A DNA stretch of 64,000 nt from Aotearoamyces nothofagi (Eukaryota; Ascomycota; Leotiomycetes; Leotiales; Tympanidaceae). Positions 22,115 to 31,422 of the stretch are shown in pieces (positions within the stretch are counted from its first letter, which is position 1; the number at the start of each line of letters is the position of its first letter). The DNA lies in the NCBI GenBank assembly GCA_015345905.1, contig JADDTR010000009.1, forward strand, positions 186,001 to 250,000, in the 5' to 3' direction. The notes under the pieces are model-generated. The model was not told the origin of the DNA. It ran no database searches and saw only the letters and a list, made by a program, of their open reading frames with translations. The position numbers were made by a program, and so were the translations under genes.

Positions 22115-23119
22115 TCAGCTGTTCCCGTCCCGGACCTCCGTCCACATCCGATCTATAATCTGGAATACCGCCGTCACTGCCCGCATCCTGGCCGAGTCGA
22201 CATCGTGCCCGCCCAGCTTCTGCTGGATCTTGTCAGGATGCCATCGCACCCTTTCGCTCTTCAAAGTCTTCGCCAGGTCTGCCTGGTCTGGCTTTCCTGA
22301 GGTCGGCCCGTTCAGGAAGAATGCTTCCACCTCCCCCTTCCCAACGTCTTCCTTCGCCCCGCTCCAGACAGGCCATGGAATCTCCAGAGTGCCCGAGTTA
22401 CTGCTGTTCTTGAGCATTTCCCAGAACCCTTCGTACTCCTTCCATTTCTGTGCCCATCCTGCTGCCATCCGTGCCCTATCTTTTCTTTCCCTGCCTCGCC
22501 GGAGACTCTCTTCGACCCTCGTCCTGAATCTGCTGGACTCGTCATCCTCCCGGCGTGCTTGTTCTGCTAGTCGTTCCCTCTCCTTCTTCGCCTTTTCTCT
22601 CCTTTCTTTCTCCTCCAAAAGATGCTGGTGAGTCTTCTTGTACATCTCCGCTCTCACGTGTGCTGCATATTCTTCTTCTGTCATGGTCTCCAACTCGCCA
22701 GTCGGCCCCTCTTTCACAGGGTCGATCTTTGGTATTGGCTGGCCATAGACTCCTTCCCAGAACTGCGCACCCTCGTCATCAGCCATAGCATCAAATAAGG
22801 ACTCTCTAAACGCAGCATCAGGGTCTAGGTACTGTTCGGAGGACGTATTAGGCAGGTGCGTGTCGTCGTAGAGGCTTGGATCGTCAGGAGGCTGCGGGTG
22901 TTTGCGCCGCTTTGTCCGATGGTGGTGGTGTCGATGCCGGTGCGCACTATTATTCGAGGAGCTCTCATGGCCTTCATCGGTCTCTGACCTTCTCTTTGAT
23001 GACTTGAAGCGAAATTTGGACTTTGATGGTCGAGCGTGCTCGTCTTCACTACGATTTTGGACCGCGTCGTAGGCGCGAGACTGCGCCAGTCCCTCATCAT
23101 CAGCATTCTCGGAGGCCAT
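22115..23119 (-). CDS. NFKBIL1-like protein (J-like C-terminal domain)
   Basis: Single exon, 334 residues. The N-terminus is basic and His-rich (HRHRHHHHRTKRRKH), like a nuclear targeting region. A central charged coiled coil (about residues 165-235, many Glu/Lys/Arg) follows an EFWEGVYG-like Trp segment. The C-terminus has LKSERVRWHPDK, a degenerate J-domain-like motif shared with NF-kappa-B inhibitor-like protein 1 and its fungal relatives. The animal protein has ankyrin repeats that are absent here; it has been linked to RNA and splicing regulation. The gene is head-to-head with the NSRP1-like gene, about 240 bp apart, which suggests a shared promoter. Family assignment rests on the C-terminal motif and is moderate. 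Confidence 0.7.
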   Translation of the reverse strand: MASENADDEGLAQSRAYDAVQNRSEDEHARPSKSKFRFKSSKRRSETDEGHESSSNNSAHRHRHHHHRTKRRKHPQPPDDPSLYDDTHLPNTSSEQYLDPDAAFRESLFDAMADDEGAQFWEGVYGQPIPKIDPVKEGPTGELETMTEEEYAAHVRAEMYKKTHQHLLEEKERREKAKKERERLAEQARREDDESSRFRTRVEESLRRGRERKDRARMAAGWAQKWKEYEGFWEMLKNSSNSGTLEIPWPVWSGAKEDVGKGEVEAFFLNGPTSGKPDQADLAKTLKSERVRWHPDKIQQKLGGHDVDSARMRAVTAVFQIIDRMWTEVRDGNS

Positions 23120-23360
23120 TCTCGACTAAGCCAAGCATCGTTTGAAGTAATCGAAGTATCACATGTTCAGATGTCCATGCTAGGCCTTTGATAAGAGTAT
23201 TGCGACGAGAAAACAAGGGGAGAACCTCTTGTCACATTCAGGGATCCTTTTAGCCCCGGAGCTTATCGATAAGATTAGCGCGATCTTGGTTTTGTACCCG
23301 CTCGACCTCACATACACACCCTGCGCATCTTCTTCTCTCAGAACTCGTACCATTATCATC
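23120..23360. promoter_or_regulatory. Bidirectional promoter, NFKBIL1-like / NSRP1-like
   Basis: 241 bp between two divergent start codons leaves room for only one shared promoter region. No TATA box is obvious. Confidence 0.5.
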
Positions 23361-24557
23361 ATGAGTAGCAAGGGACTAGCCTACGGTCTCAACCTGACGA
23401 AAAAACAACCACTCGGGTCGAGACTTCCCCCAGGTAAGCGGAAACCTATATTTGACGAGGATGACGACTCTGGGGGCGAGGAAACCAACGGGGCGGCTGT
23501 AGTGGAAGAGATTGTGGAAATAGGAGGGTTTGAATCACCAGGTAGCAGCCCCATGCATAATGCCGCCAGAGTACCCTCGTCGATAAAACCAAAGCTTAGA
23601 ACAGGGGGGGAGAAAGCTTCAGTGAGCACGTATGGGGACCTCTCGACATCGTTTTCGTCGAAGAAGCATGCAGATCAGGCAGAGGAGCTTGACGCGAGCA
23701 TCTACGACTATGATGCAGTGTATGACTCTTTGAAGCCGAAGAAAAAGGCTACAGCAGAGGATAAGGAACGGAAGCCTAAATACATGGCCAATCTTATCGC
23801 CTCAGCGGCAGTACGAAAGAGAGATGCTACAATTGCGGAGGAGAAAAGGCTTGCTCGAGAACGAGAAGCTGAGGGGGAGGAGTTTGCAGATAAAGAGAAA
23901 TTCGTTACATCGGCGTATAAAAAGCAACAGGAGGAGAATAGGCGATTGGAAGAGGAAGAACGGGTCAGAGAGGCGGAGGAGCTCAAGAAAAACAAGGGGG
24001 CTGGCATGACAAGCTTCTTCAAAAATGTCTTGGAACGTGGGGAACAGAAGCATTCGGAAATTGTCAAAGCAGCTGAGAATATGGCAAAAGCCGGACCGCA
24101 GTCGGAGAGTGTCGATGATAGCAAGGAAAAGTCCGAGGCTGACTTGGCGCGAGAGATCAACGAGAAAAAGGCTGGCGCAATCGCAATAAATGACGAGGGC
24201 CAAGTCGTGGATAAACGGCAGCTGCTGAAAGGTGGCTTAAATATTGTTCCTAAGCCAAAGGCCGCTACATCAAGCTCAGCTACACGTGGTGGAGCCACAG
24301 GCTCGAACCATAGCCACGGGTCTAGCTTTGTTGGAGCAGGTGGCGGCAAACAAGCTATGCGTGAACGGCAGTCTCGCATGATGGAGGCTCAGCTTGAGCA
24401 AGCAACCAAGCGCGCTCTCGAGGACGAAGAAGAGGAGAGAGTAAAGGTGGAGAGAGCTGCGAAGAGTAGAAAGACGGAGGGGGAGATAATGGGCGCCAAG
24501 GCGAGATACCTGGCTCGCAAAAGAGAGGCCGAGGAAGCAAGGAAAGGGGGGGAGTGA
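23361..24557 (+). CDS. NSRP1-like nuclear speckle splicing regulatory protein (CCDC55/DUF2040)
   Basis: Single exon, 398 residues from ATG 23361 (MSSKGLAYGLN); an in-frame ATG 132 bp upstream would add residues unlike the family. The N-terminal domain has the family pattern: GLNLTKKQ, acidic patch, then ASIYDYDAVYDSLK, KPKYMANLIASAAVRKRD and a long Glu/Arg/Lys coiled coil (EREAEGEEFADKEKFVTSAYKKQ). The C-terminal part is Lys/Glu/Arg-rich. Metazoan NSRP1 acts in alternative splicing in nuclear speckles; a role in pre-mRNA processing is inferred here. There is no stop or frameshift in the frame. Confidence 0.8.
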   Translation: MSSKGLAYGLNLTKKQPLGSRLPPGKRKPIFDEDDDSGGEETNGAAVVEEIVEIGGFESPGSSPMHNAARVPSSIKPKLRTGGEKASVSTYGDLSTSFSSKKHADQAEELDASIYDYDAVYDSLKPKKKATAEDKERKPKYMANLIASAAVRKRDATIAEEKRLAREREAEGEEFADKEKFVTSAYKKQQEENRRLEEEERVREAEELKKNKGAGMTSFFKNVLERGEQKHSEIVKAAENMAKAGPQSESVDDSKEKSEADLAREINEKKAGAIAINDEGQVVDKRQLLKGGLNIVPKPKAATSSSATRGGATGSNHSHGSSFVGAGGGKQAMRERQSRMMEAQLEQATKRALEDEEEERVKVERAAKSRKTEGEIMGAKARYLARKREAEEARKGGE

Positions 24558-25207
24558 GGCCTGCAGAGAAGGCGGGCAAAGCCACAGCTCAGCTCGAGCC
24601 AGTCGTCACCCACGAAATCAGTCTACCGGGTATAGCCTTGCGTCTCTGGCCTGCTAGGCCTCCTCCACTCCGAGATCTGTTGGCACGGATAGGCTGGCTT
24701 CAGTAGAGGCGCGTAGGCATGAGCTCGCGATGGCTCAGGGCGTGATATGTGAGGCAGCGAGCCGAAAGTCCCAGAGGGGATATTATTCGATTGTAGCAAA
24801 GCATCGGGTTTTGCTGGAACCCGTGTGCTGAGAGAGGATAGACCAGGATGACTGGCTGCGTGGAGTCTCTCGACGTGTCTCGGGCAGGGATAAAATAAAA
24901 GGGTGAAGGGTCCATCAATTGTGTTCACAGAAATATAGGTCACAAAAATACTTTTGCTTTTTTGGTTTTTATTTTCCACGCGATTCTTGCATAATATGTA
25001 TTCTATCTCTACTGGTTTTAGGGGCGCAAATAAAAGGCTTGCAAAGGAGGTAAGGAATGCCCGTGGTTTAAAGTCCAGAGAATGATGCCCCCCTCCCCCT
25101 CATGCACAACGGCACAGCTCCATTACTAGTGAGCCCGGCGCTGAAATGACCATCTCGAGTCCCGGCGAGCAGCTTCCTCGGAAGCCTTTGAATAAAAGGA
25201 GACTCGC
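24558..25207. other. Convergent intergenic region, NSRP1-like / zinc transporter
   Basis: No gene was seen. It carries the diverged copy of SYT1-like exon 1 at 25102-25186, just beyond the 3' end of the transporter. Confidence 0.6.
25102..25186 (+). repeat. Diverged 85-bp copy of SYT1-like exon 1
   Basis: It aligns without gaps to 11331-11415 at about 71 of 85 positions. The last 22 bases (GCGAGCAGCTTCCTCGGAAG and flank) match exactly. It is in the same orientation as the source gene and keeps the same reading frame open, ending at a stop at about 25210. Confidence 0.9.
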
Positions 25208-26815
25208 CTAGTGAGCGGTGAATGCATTGCTAACACCTAGCAGAGTCATGCCCAGAAGTGCGAACGCTATGCAGAGGTTTCGGTTGTGATTCAAGCTTAA
25301 GCCTTCGACGAACAAAGATAGGGCCACAGAGGCCATAATACCAGCTGTGACAGCAAACATGCAGCCATAGACTGCAAAGCCAGGGGCATGGTCGGTGCTG
25401 CCGGCTAACTTGAACCAAGCAGCAGCGATACCGGCGCCGAGGGGCTGGCTGAGGCCTCCGAGTAGGGAGCTCCAGAACATAGCACGTACACGACTGCCGA
25501 GCGCTAGATACAACGGCAAAGCCATAGCAAATCCTTCGGTAATGTTATGAATCGAAAGGGCCATAAATACAGAGAGTCCGAGGGCGGGGTTCGCATGATT
25601 GGTAGCATAGGTGATGAAACCTTCGGGCAGCTTGTGAAGTGCAATTGCTATTGATGTCTGGAGGCCAATACTCATGAAGGCATTTTCAGGAACATGGTGA
25701 TGGTGTTGTGCTTCAATGTCGTCAAAATCAGATTCACAGGCTTGGTCGGCTGAATCCCGCGAGTTTGTTCTGCTGACCCCATTAGAAACAATACCAACAG
25801 TCCGATCTTCGTCGCTAGCTTCGCCACCTTCTTCCGGTACCTCTAGCACTGGCAGAGGATGCCGTAGAGTTCCAGATGGAGTGCGATGAAATGTCGGCGC
25901 ATGGAAAACTGACGAGCCCGTTGTGCTGATGTGCTTCAAGCATCCTTGTCCACAGGGATCAGAATATCCAAAACATGGTCCTTCCTCATCACAGTTGCTT
26001 TTCTTATCCTGAACAAATGACATGACCCGGTGTTGTACTTGTATCATCGATGGTCTTCGGTCCATTTTAGCAAAAGATTGGCGGCGAGAGCCAGGTAAAT
26101 TCGTCGATGGCCCATCTCCTCTTAAAGAAGCATGGCTATTTGATTTAGAGCTAGGTATACCCGCAGTTCCATTCTCTCCGTTTAATAGTGGTGTTGATTC
26201 TGTGGCCTGAACAGATCCATCTGCGTAGGGCTTTGCGCTATGAGAATGGTGGCGACTACGATGGTGACTTGAATTGGAATGGGCTCGACTATGGTGGTGA
26301 CTGTGCTCCGCTGATAAGTTTTCATGGATATGGTAGCAATCTACAACATGTGACGGGATGTAGTGATGCAGAGTTCTGGAAACAACCTGAATGCCGACAA
26401 ACCCAGCCACGAAGCAGCCTAGTAGTATCCAGGCAGACCCAGTTGTAGAAAAGCCACCCTTAATGAGATAGTTCTTTGCCGATGGCAGCATGCCATACAA
26501 GGCAGAGAATATCTATATACTTCTATTAGCCAGCGTTCTACCCCCAGTGAAAGAGTATCAGGCATACCATAACACCAAAACTCAGGCTCATCGAGGCCGC
26601 AAGGAAGACATCACTGTCTTCTATGCGAAAGTTCTTTTTGTTTGGAAGATATTGTATAAGGAGGTCGACGCATATTATGCTCGCGCCAAAAATGCATGCT
26701 GTGACCCGGTGTTAGCAGGAAGCTCGAGGTCGGCGGAATTTGGCCACTTGCCTAGGCCGCTCACAACGCACATGATCCAGCCACGAGTGTCGTTGTCCAT
26801 CTGCATGGTCTCCAT
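25208..26815 (-). CDS. ZRT3: ZIP-family zinc transporter, ZRT3-like (vacuolar), 3 exons
   Basis: It exports zinc from the vacuole to the cytosol in yeast. Exons 26815-26752, 26698-26568 and 26512-25208 give 499 residues. The N-terminus (MDNDTRGWIMCVVSGLACIFGASIICVD) forms the first membrane segment only after removing an intron with a GC donor (GGCAAGT) and CAG acceptor. A His-rich loop (HSHHHSRAHSNSSHHRSRHH) and a long Ser-rich loop separate membrane segments 3 and 4. The metal-site helices are clear: ALHKLPEGF and SIHNITEGFAMALP. The C-terminus ends in a membrane helix. Domain order and loop fit Zrt3 rather than plasma-membrane Zrt1/2. Confidence 0.9.
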
Positions 26816-27464
26816 CTCGGTCGCCGCACGCCCTCAGAGGCTGTAAGCAACGCTGGCCGGATGGGTGGCGACGGTAGGACTGTCGCTGACCGAGTCTGCT
26901 ATTGCGTCGAGTGCTTACGGGTCGATCAGGCGCGACTCGAACAAGACGCCAACGGGGAGGTATTACAGGCGTCTTTAAGGCTATAGCGGCGTAAGAGATG
27001 TAGTTCTGTAGGCGAGGCAAGAAGAGGCCGGGTGAGATGGAGGAGAGCGTGCGTGCAATTAGGGAGTCTGATGATAGAATGGCGAGCAACAGAGCAGTCG
27101 GCAACAGGGCGAGGACACCGCCCACCAACACTTGACCGGTTCCGTCGTCACGCCCAGAAGTGCGCACCGCCGTAGCGCATCCATCCACCAAGGTGACCGC
27201 TCGCTTGGGCGGACCTGGGAGCCACGAGAGCCGTGGGAGCCCCGTCTGGCCCCTGCAGGCCCTGCGGCGGTCAGCGCAATTCACCATGTCTCTCATTGGG
27301 CTGCTCCAGCTGCCTACTGACTTCAACGCCGCGCGCCAAAAAGTTGCACGCGTCTAAACTGATCATACGCATCCGCGCCGGCAACATCAGCACCCTCCCT
27401 CTTTGCGTATAAAATACTTTAGACACCGCACTGTGGGCTCGTTCCGAGCTCGAAGGGTCTCAGC
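26816..27464. promoter_or_regulatory. Divergent promoter region, ZRT3-like / NUC1
   Basis: No gene was recognised. A TATA box for NUC1 lies at its right end. Confidence 0.5.
27408..27414 (+). promoter_or_regulatory. TATA box of NUC1
   Basis: TATAAAA about 50 bp upstream of the NUC1 start codon. Confidence 0.5.
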
Positions 27465-28511
27465 ATGTCCAGGTCTACCATAGCAATAATAGCTGCTGTC
27501 AGCGCGATCTCAGGCGCTGCAGTGACAGCTACCATGTACTCTGCTCGCTCCGACAAGAAAGCCCAAGCTGTAGCAACAAGTAGCTCAGACTCTGCAACGT
27601 CGACGACTTCTGTCCCGGCGCCGCTTCCTCAGAATAAAGCCCTCGCACCAACGTCAGCCATTCCTCCTGTCGATCCGGCGGGCCTATTTCAATACGGCTT
27701 TCCGGGGCCCATCGCCGATCTTGCAACTCGGCATGCCCTCGTCTCCTCCTTCGATCGACGTCTGCGGAACCCGTCGTGGGTTGCCGAACATATCACGCCA
27801 ACCTCGTTGCTACAAACCGGGGGCGACCGGAAGAACTCGGCCTTCGTTGAAGACCCTTCAGTCCCTGAGAAGTTTCGTGGAAAGTTGAAGGACTACTACC
27901 GCTCAGGCTACGATCGAGGACATCAAGTACCGGCTGCCGACGCAAAATGGAGCCAAGAAGCCATGAATGATACATTCTTCCTCACGAATATGTGCCCACA
28001 GGTGGGTGAAGGGTTCAACAGAGATTACTGGGCACACTTCGAGGACTTCTGTCGGCGTCTCACTGGCAAATACCCAAGTGTTAGAATTGTGACTGGGCCC
28101 CTATATTTACCCAAGCGCGAAAGCGATGGAAAGTGGAGAGTCAGCTATGAAGTGATTGGAAACCCACCTAATATTGCCGTACCCACCCATTTCTACAAGG
28201 TTATCTTCGCTGAAGACGGGACAGTTGGCGGACAGGTCGCAATCGGCGCCTTCGTATTGCCAAATGCCGTGATACCGAACGAGAAACCCCTGACTGACTT
28301 TGAGGTACCGGTAGAAGCGGTTGAGAGGGCCAGCGGACTCGAATTTGCGACCAAGTTGCCAATGCAGAGACGGAAGAGATTGTGCGCCGACACAGTTTGT
28401 TCTTTAATCATAAAAGAATATGCTGAGCGACAAAGGACTTTCACGAATTCGGAGAAGAAACAGCTTCCGAGTCCGACACGAACAAGTCCTAGGAATCAGA
28501 GTAGTGAATAG
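27465..28511 (+). CDS. NUC1: Mitochondrial DNA/RNA non-specific endonuclease (EndoG family)
   Basis: Single exon, 348 residues, close to yeast Nuc1 (329). It degrades nucleic acids in mitochondria and acts in programmed cell death. The N-terminus has a hydrophobic helix (IAIIAAVSAISGAAVTA), matching the inner-membrane anchor, then a Ser/Ala/Pro linker. The catalytic core shows the DRGH motif in SGYDRGHQVPAADAKWS, with the general-base His, followed by NDTFFLTNMCPQ and the metal-binding FNRDYW Asn region. No intron is needed. The C-terminal Lys/Ser/Pro tail is variable in the family. Confidence 0.95.
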   Translation: MSRSTIAIIAAVSAISGAAVTATMYSARSDKKAQAVATSSSDSATSTTSVPAPLPQNKALAPTSAIPPVDPAGLFQYGFPGPIADLATRHALVSSFDRRLRNPSWVAEHITPTSLLQTGGDRKNSAFVEDPSVPEKFRGKLKDYYRSGYDRGHQVPAADAKWSQEAMNDTFFLTNMCPQVGEGFNRDYWAHFEDFCRRLTGKYPSVRIVTGPLYLPKRESDGKWRVSYEVIGNPPNIAVPTHFYKVIFAEDGTVGGQVAIGAFVLPNAVIPNEKPLTDFEVPVEAVERASGLEFATKLPMQRRKRLCADTVCSLIIKEYAERQRTFTNSEKKQLPSPTRTSPRNQSSE

Positions 28512-29133
28512 AACGCATACGTGCATGTATTATTGTACCGATGATAGGCGGCAGAGATTTTTGATTTTTTTAGGCCTTCTTTTTTGCATGGCATGGGTGG
28601 GGTAACATGTTCGAATAGCTTTTAAATTAATGGCATCATAGCACGGCGTTTGAACATTATTTCCAAGATAGCTCACGCATTATAAGATCTATTTGCTTCC
28701 CCTGTTCCCCAACGGTTCTCAAGCCGAGTTTTAAACCAAGGTAGCGTCCGAATGCAGATTATGATTGTCAACGTCTTTGGCATTCATCAAACATTATTCG
28801 AACAAGCGATTGCTCTTTAGCTCATTATAGCATAAGTGATTTGATAGCTCAAGGCCCAATATTCAGAAAGCATATACTTCACAGCTTGCTGCGGGATTTG
28901 CTTTTCTTTCAACATTGCGATGTCCGTCTTAGGTTATTGGCGGTAATAAGATTCATAAACGAAAACAGTACTAAAGCTTCCTTGACGATTGGGACACCTA
29001 TTAATTGTAACTTGTAGATGATATGATGATAAAAGAGGCAATACTAACATAAAGTAGCCATCTAACTATCTACCTAACTCCCCATACCGATATTTGTGCC
29101 GTGGCCTTGAAACGCCAAGCTCCGATCCCGTAA
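28512..29133. other. Convergent intergenic region, NUC1 / PEX8-like
   Basis: AT-leaning, with no gene recognised; 3' UTRs of both genes are expected. Confidence 0.5.
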
Positions 29134-31200
29134 TCATAATCGACTCGTATCATGAGCTACCAAGCCGCCACTCATGAAAGGCCCTTTCTGCTCTTCCAGC
29201 AACTTCCTACCAAAGAGGACCATTTCCTTTCCGCCTCTGGTAGACCACCATGCAACGCATATAGCAGCACGCTCGACGTCCATTTCTCCATTTTCAAGTA
29301 CCTCCCAAAACCTTGCTTTGCAAATTTCTCTCATGCTATTATCGTTGATTGCATTCATCAACTCAGCGGCTAGCGGGAGCCATTCTTCTAAGGACTGCAC
29401 TGGAAGATATGGCAGTGCATCTAATAGCGTCAACATCAAGATAGCTTGCTCTGATAAGAGTGGCTGGTTATCCTTTGCCTTCTCCACAGCATCACCACTG
29501 GAGATGAATGTAGGTGGCAAGGGGGTGGTTGGTGCATGGTACGCTCGGTGATAAAGTAGTTCCAGCAACGTATCCGGGAGATGAGTTTGAGATTCTGAGA
29601 GTGGCGCTGGTGGTGTTGTTATTTGAAGCAGTGTTTTGAATGCGAAACGAAATTGCCGTGGGGAGAGGCTCGTAGGGAAAGATTTGAATAGAGTCTCAGT
29701 ATAGCCTGGGATAATCTGCAATGCCAAATCAGCATTTTGGGGAGCTGCCAGCACGGCGAGCACGGCGCTATGTGCCGCTTCGAAAATTTCGAGAAGACTT
29801 ATGTGAGCACCAGGATTGAGGTACGGCGTGGCCGCTGTGACTATAAGTGATGCATTATCTTCTGGGCTCAGCACAAGGGTGAAATGCTCGCTTGAGTTGA
29901 GGAAATAAAGATCCAGGTTTCGGTCTAAATGATGCCGCGGAATTTGACCAGGTTCTGTAGGACGGATCTCTGTGAGGAAGATCTTTGCGTGTGTAGGGTA
30001 TCGGGACAAGATGTCGATGGAGGTCAAGAAGACAAATGTGTACGCAGAGAAGGCGTTCGAGCCTAAACGGGAAGAAATGAAATGGATATTCCGTAGAATA
30101 TTCAGTGCTTTCGAAGCTACCCATGGAGATGTCAGATCGTTTGCTAACAGAGGATCAACCAGGGTCACACCAATAATGGCGCGTAATATGACCACTATGG
30201 TAAACATTGCAGATTTTAGAACTTGCCACAGCACAGGAAAAGTTATTCTTATGGTCTCTGGTGTCAGAATAGTGTTAAGTTCAGTGGGATCAAGCTCCGA
30301 TAGTTTATTCTGCCGCCACTGTTTCGCTAGAATGGCCGAAAACGTCAAAAGATTGTCTAAGAGCGGTATTATGCGCCTTGAGTCTGTCATAGCCTCAATT
30401 GCGTGAGCAGCAAGCCTTGATAGAGGTCCCATGGATGTAATCAGAGGTTTCGATGCTACTTTTCGTAGTTGTAGAAAGCTTGGGGACTTCGAAGACCAGT
30501 CAAACTTATTTCCAATAAGCCGGACATCCTGGTTCATTGTTCCCAGAAAGTATCCTTCCTGGTAGCCTTCATTGTCAAGTATTGCCCTGACAATGATTGG
30601 AGCAAGAATGTCGTAGTTCAATCTACTTCTTACACCATCAGAGAGCAATTCAAAATTGTGGTTTAAAGCCAGCACAATGGCATCTGCCCCAATAATGGCA
30701 TCTCTTGCAGGGTCTTCCAGTGCCAGATTTGCTGCGGTGACCATTGCTCCCTCCAATGTTGATCTTAGTCCCTTCGACAGGCTTCGTCTTCCATGGCCTT
30801 CCATACCCAGCAGCACTCCCCCGATGACAAGCAAATGCCGCCACCGCTGGGACTTGTCATCTGCGCCCTTAACTGCAGCTCTTGCCCATTCATCACAACC
30901 AATTCCACCGCCTTGCCATGACTGATTGTTGCTCTGAGCGCGTTCTAGCTCTTGCTGCCCAATAGCAATAGCTGCGGTGTTAAAGATGCTAATTACACGA
31001 AGACATGTAGGCAATCCATCTGATTGGCCCCACACTGCCGGTGCAATCAGAAGTTGGGATGTAAGGAGGGTTATGTTCAATGGGTTCGATAGCGTGGTGA
31101 GCAATGACGTTGTTGTAGATAGGATCCTATTCGTTTGTTCTGGGTCGTGTATGCTTTGATATGCTTGGAGAACGGAGGTCAGAAGCCTGTCCGTCGACAT
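29134..31200 (-). CDS. PEX8: Peroxin PEX8-like, C-terminal SRL
   Basis: Pex8 is an intraperoxisomal peripheral protein that links the docking and RING complexes during matrix-protein import. Single exon, 688 residues from ATG 31200 (MSTDRLLTSVLQAYQSI). An in-frame ATG at 31326 would add 42 residues that look untranslated. The sequence is mostly helical repeats without membrane segments, which fits the family. The C-terminal tripeptide is SRL, a type 1 peroxisomal targeting signal, as expected for Pex8. The assignment rests on overall pattern and the targeting signal, without database support, so another large helical protein is possible. It is divergent from the TMEM170-like gene with about 220 bp between starts. 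Confidence 0.72.
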   Translation of the reverse strand: MSTDRLLTSVLQAYQSIHDPEQTNRILSTTTSLLTTLSNPLNITLLTSQLLIAPAVWGQSDGLPTCLRVISIFNTAAIAIGQQELERAQSNNQSWQGGGIGCDEWARAAVKGADDKSQRWRHLLVIGGVLLGMEGHGRRSLSKGLRSTLEGAMVTAANLALEDPARDAIIGADAIVLALNHNFELLSDGVRSRLNYDILAPIIVRAILDNEGYQEGYFLGTMNQDVRLIGNKFDWSSKSPSFLQLRKVASKPLITSMGPLSRLAAHAIEAMTDSRRIIPLLDNLLTFSAILAKQWRQNKLSELDPTELNTILTPETIRITFPVLWQVLKSAMFTIVVILRAIIGVTLVDPLLANDLTSPWVASKALNILRNIHFISSRLGSNAFSAYTFVFLTSIDILSRYPTHAKIFLTEIRPTEPGQIPRHHLDRNLDLYFLNSSEHFTLVLSPEDNASLIVTAATPYLNPGAHISLLEIFEAAHSAVLAVLAAPQNADLALQIIPGYTETLFKSFPTSLSPRQFRFAFKTLLQITTPPAPLSESQTHLPDTLLELLYHRAYHAPTTPLPPTFISSGDAVEKAKDNQPLLSEQAILMLTLLDALPYLPVQSLEEWLPLAAELMNAINDNSMREICKARFWEVLENGEMDVERAAICVAWWSTRGGKEMVLFGRKLLEEQKGPFMSGGLVAHDTSRL

Positions 31201-31388
31201 TGTGGATTTGATTCCGACTTTGCCACCATTCGTGGAGAGAGCTGGCTGGTGGTATAATTGATGTAGTTGGAAGAAGGATGACCATGAGCCGAGGTTCGCC
31301 CTTTTGGAATTCAGCCTTTCCATCATCGCCTTAGCCTTACGAGCGACCCGGCTCTACTCAACCTGACAACACACTGACAGGCAACACA

Positions 31389-31415
31389 ATGCGCCCTCTT
31401 GCGCACCGTCTTTAA
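31389..31415 (+). other. Short upstream ORF before TMEM170-like gene
   Basis: ATG followed by seven codons and TAA, ending 7 bases before the main ATG at 31423. If it is in the transcript it could damp translation of the main frame. Confidence 0.4.
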
Positions 31416-31422
31416 AGGTGCT

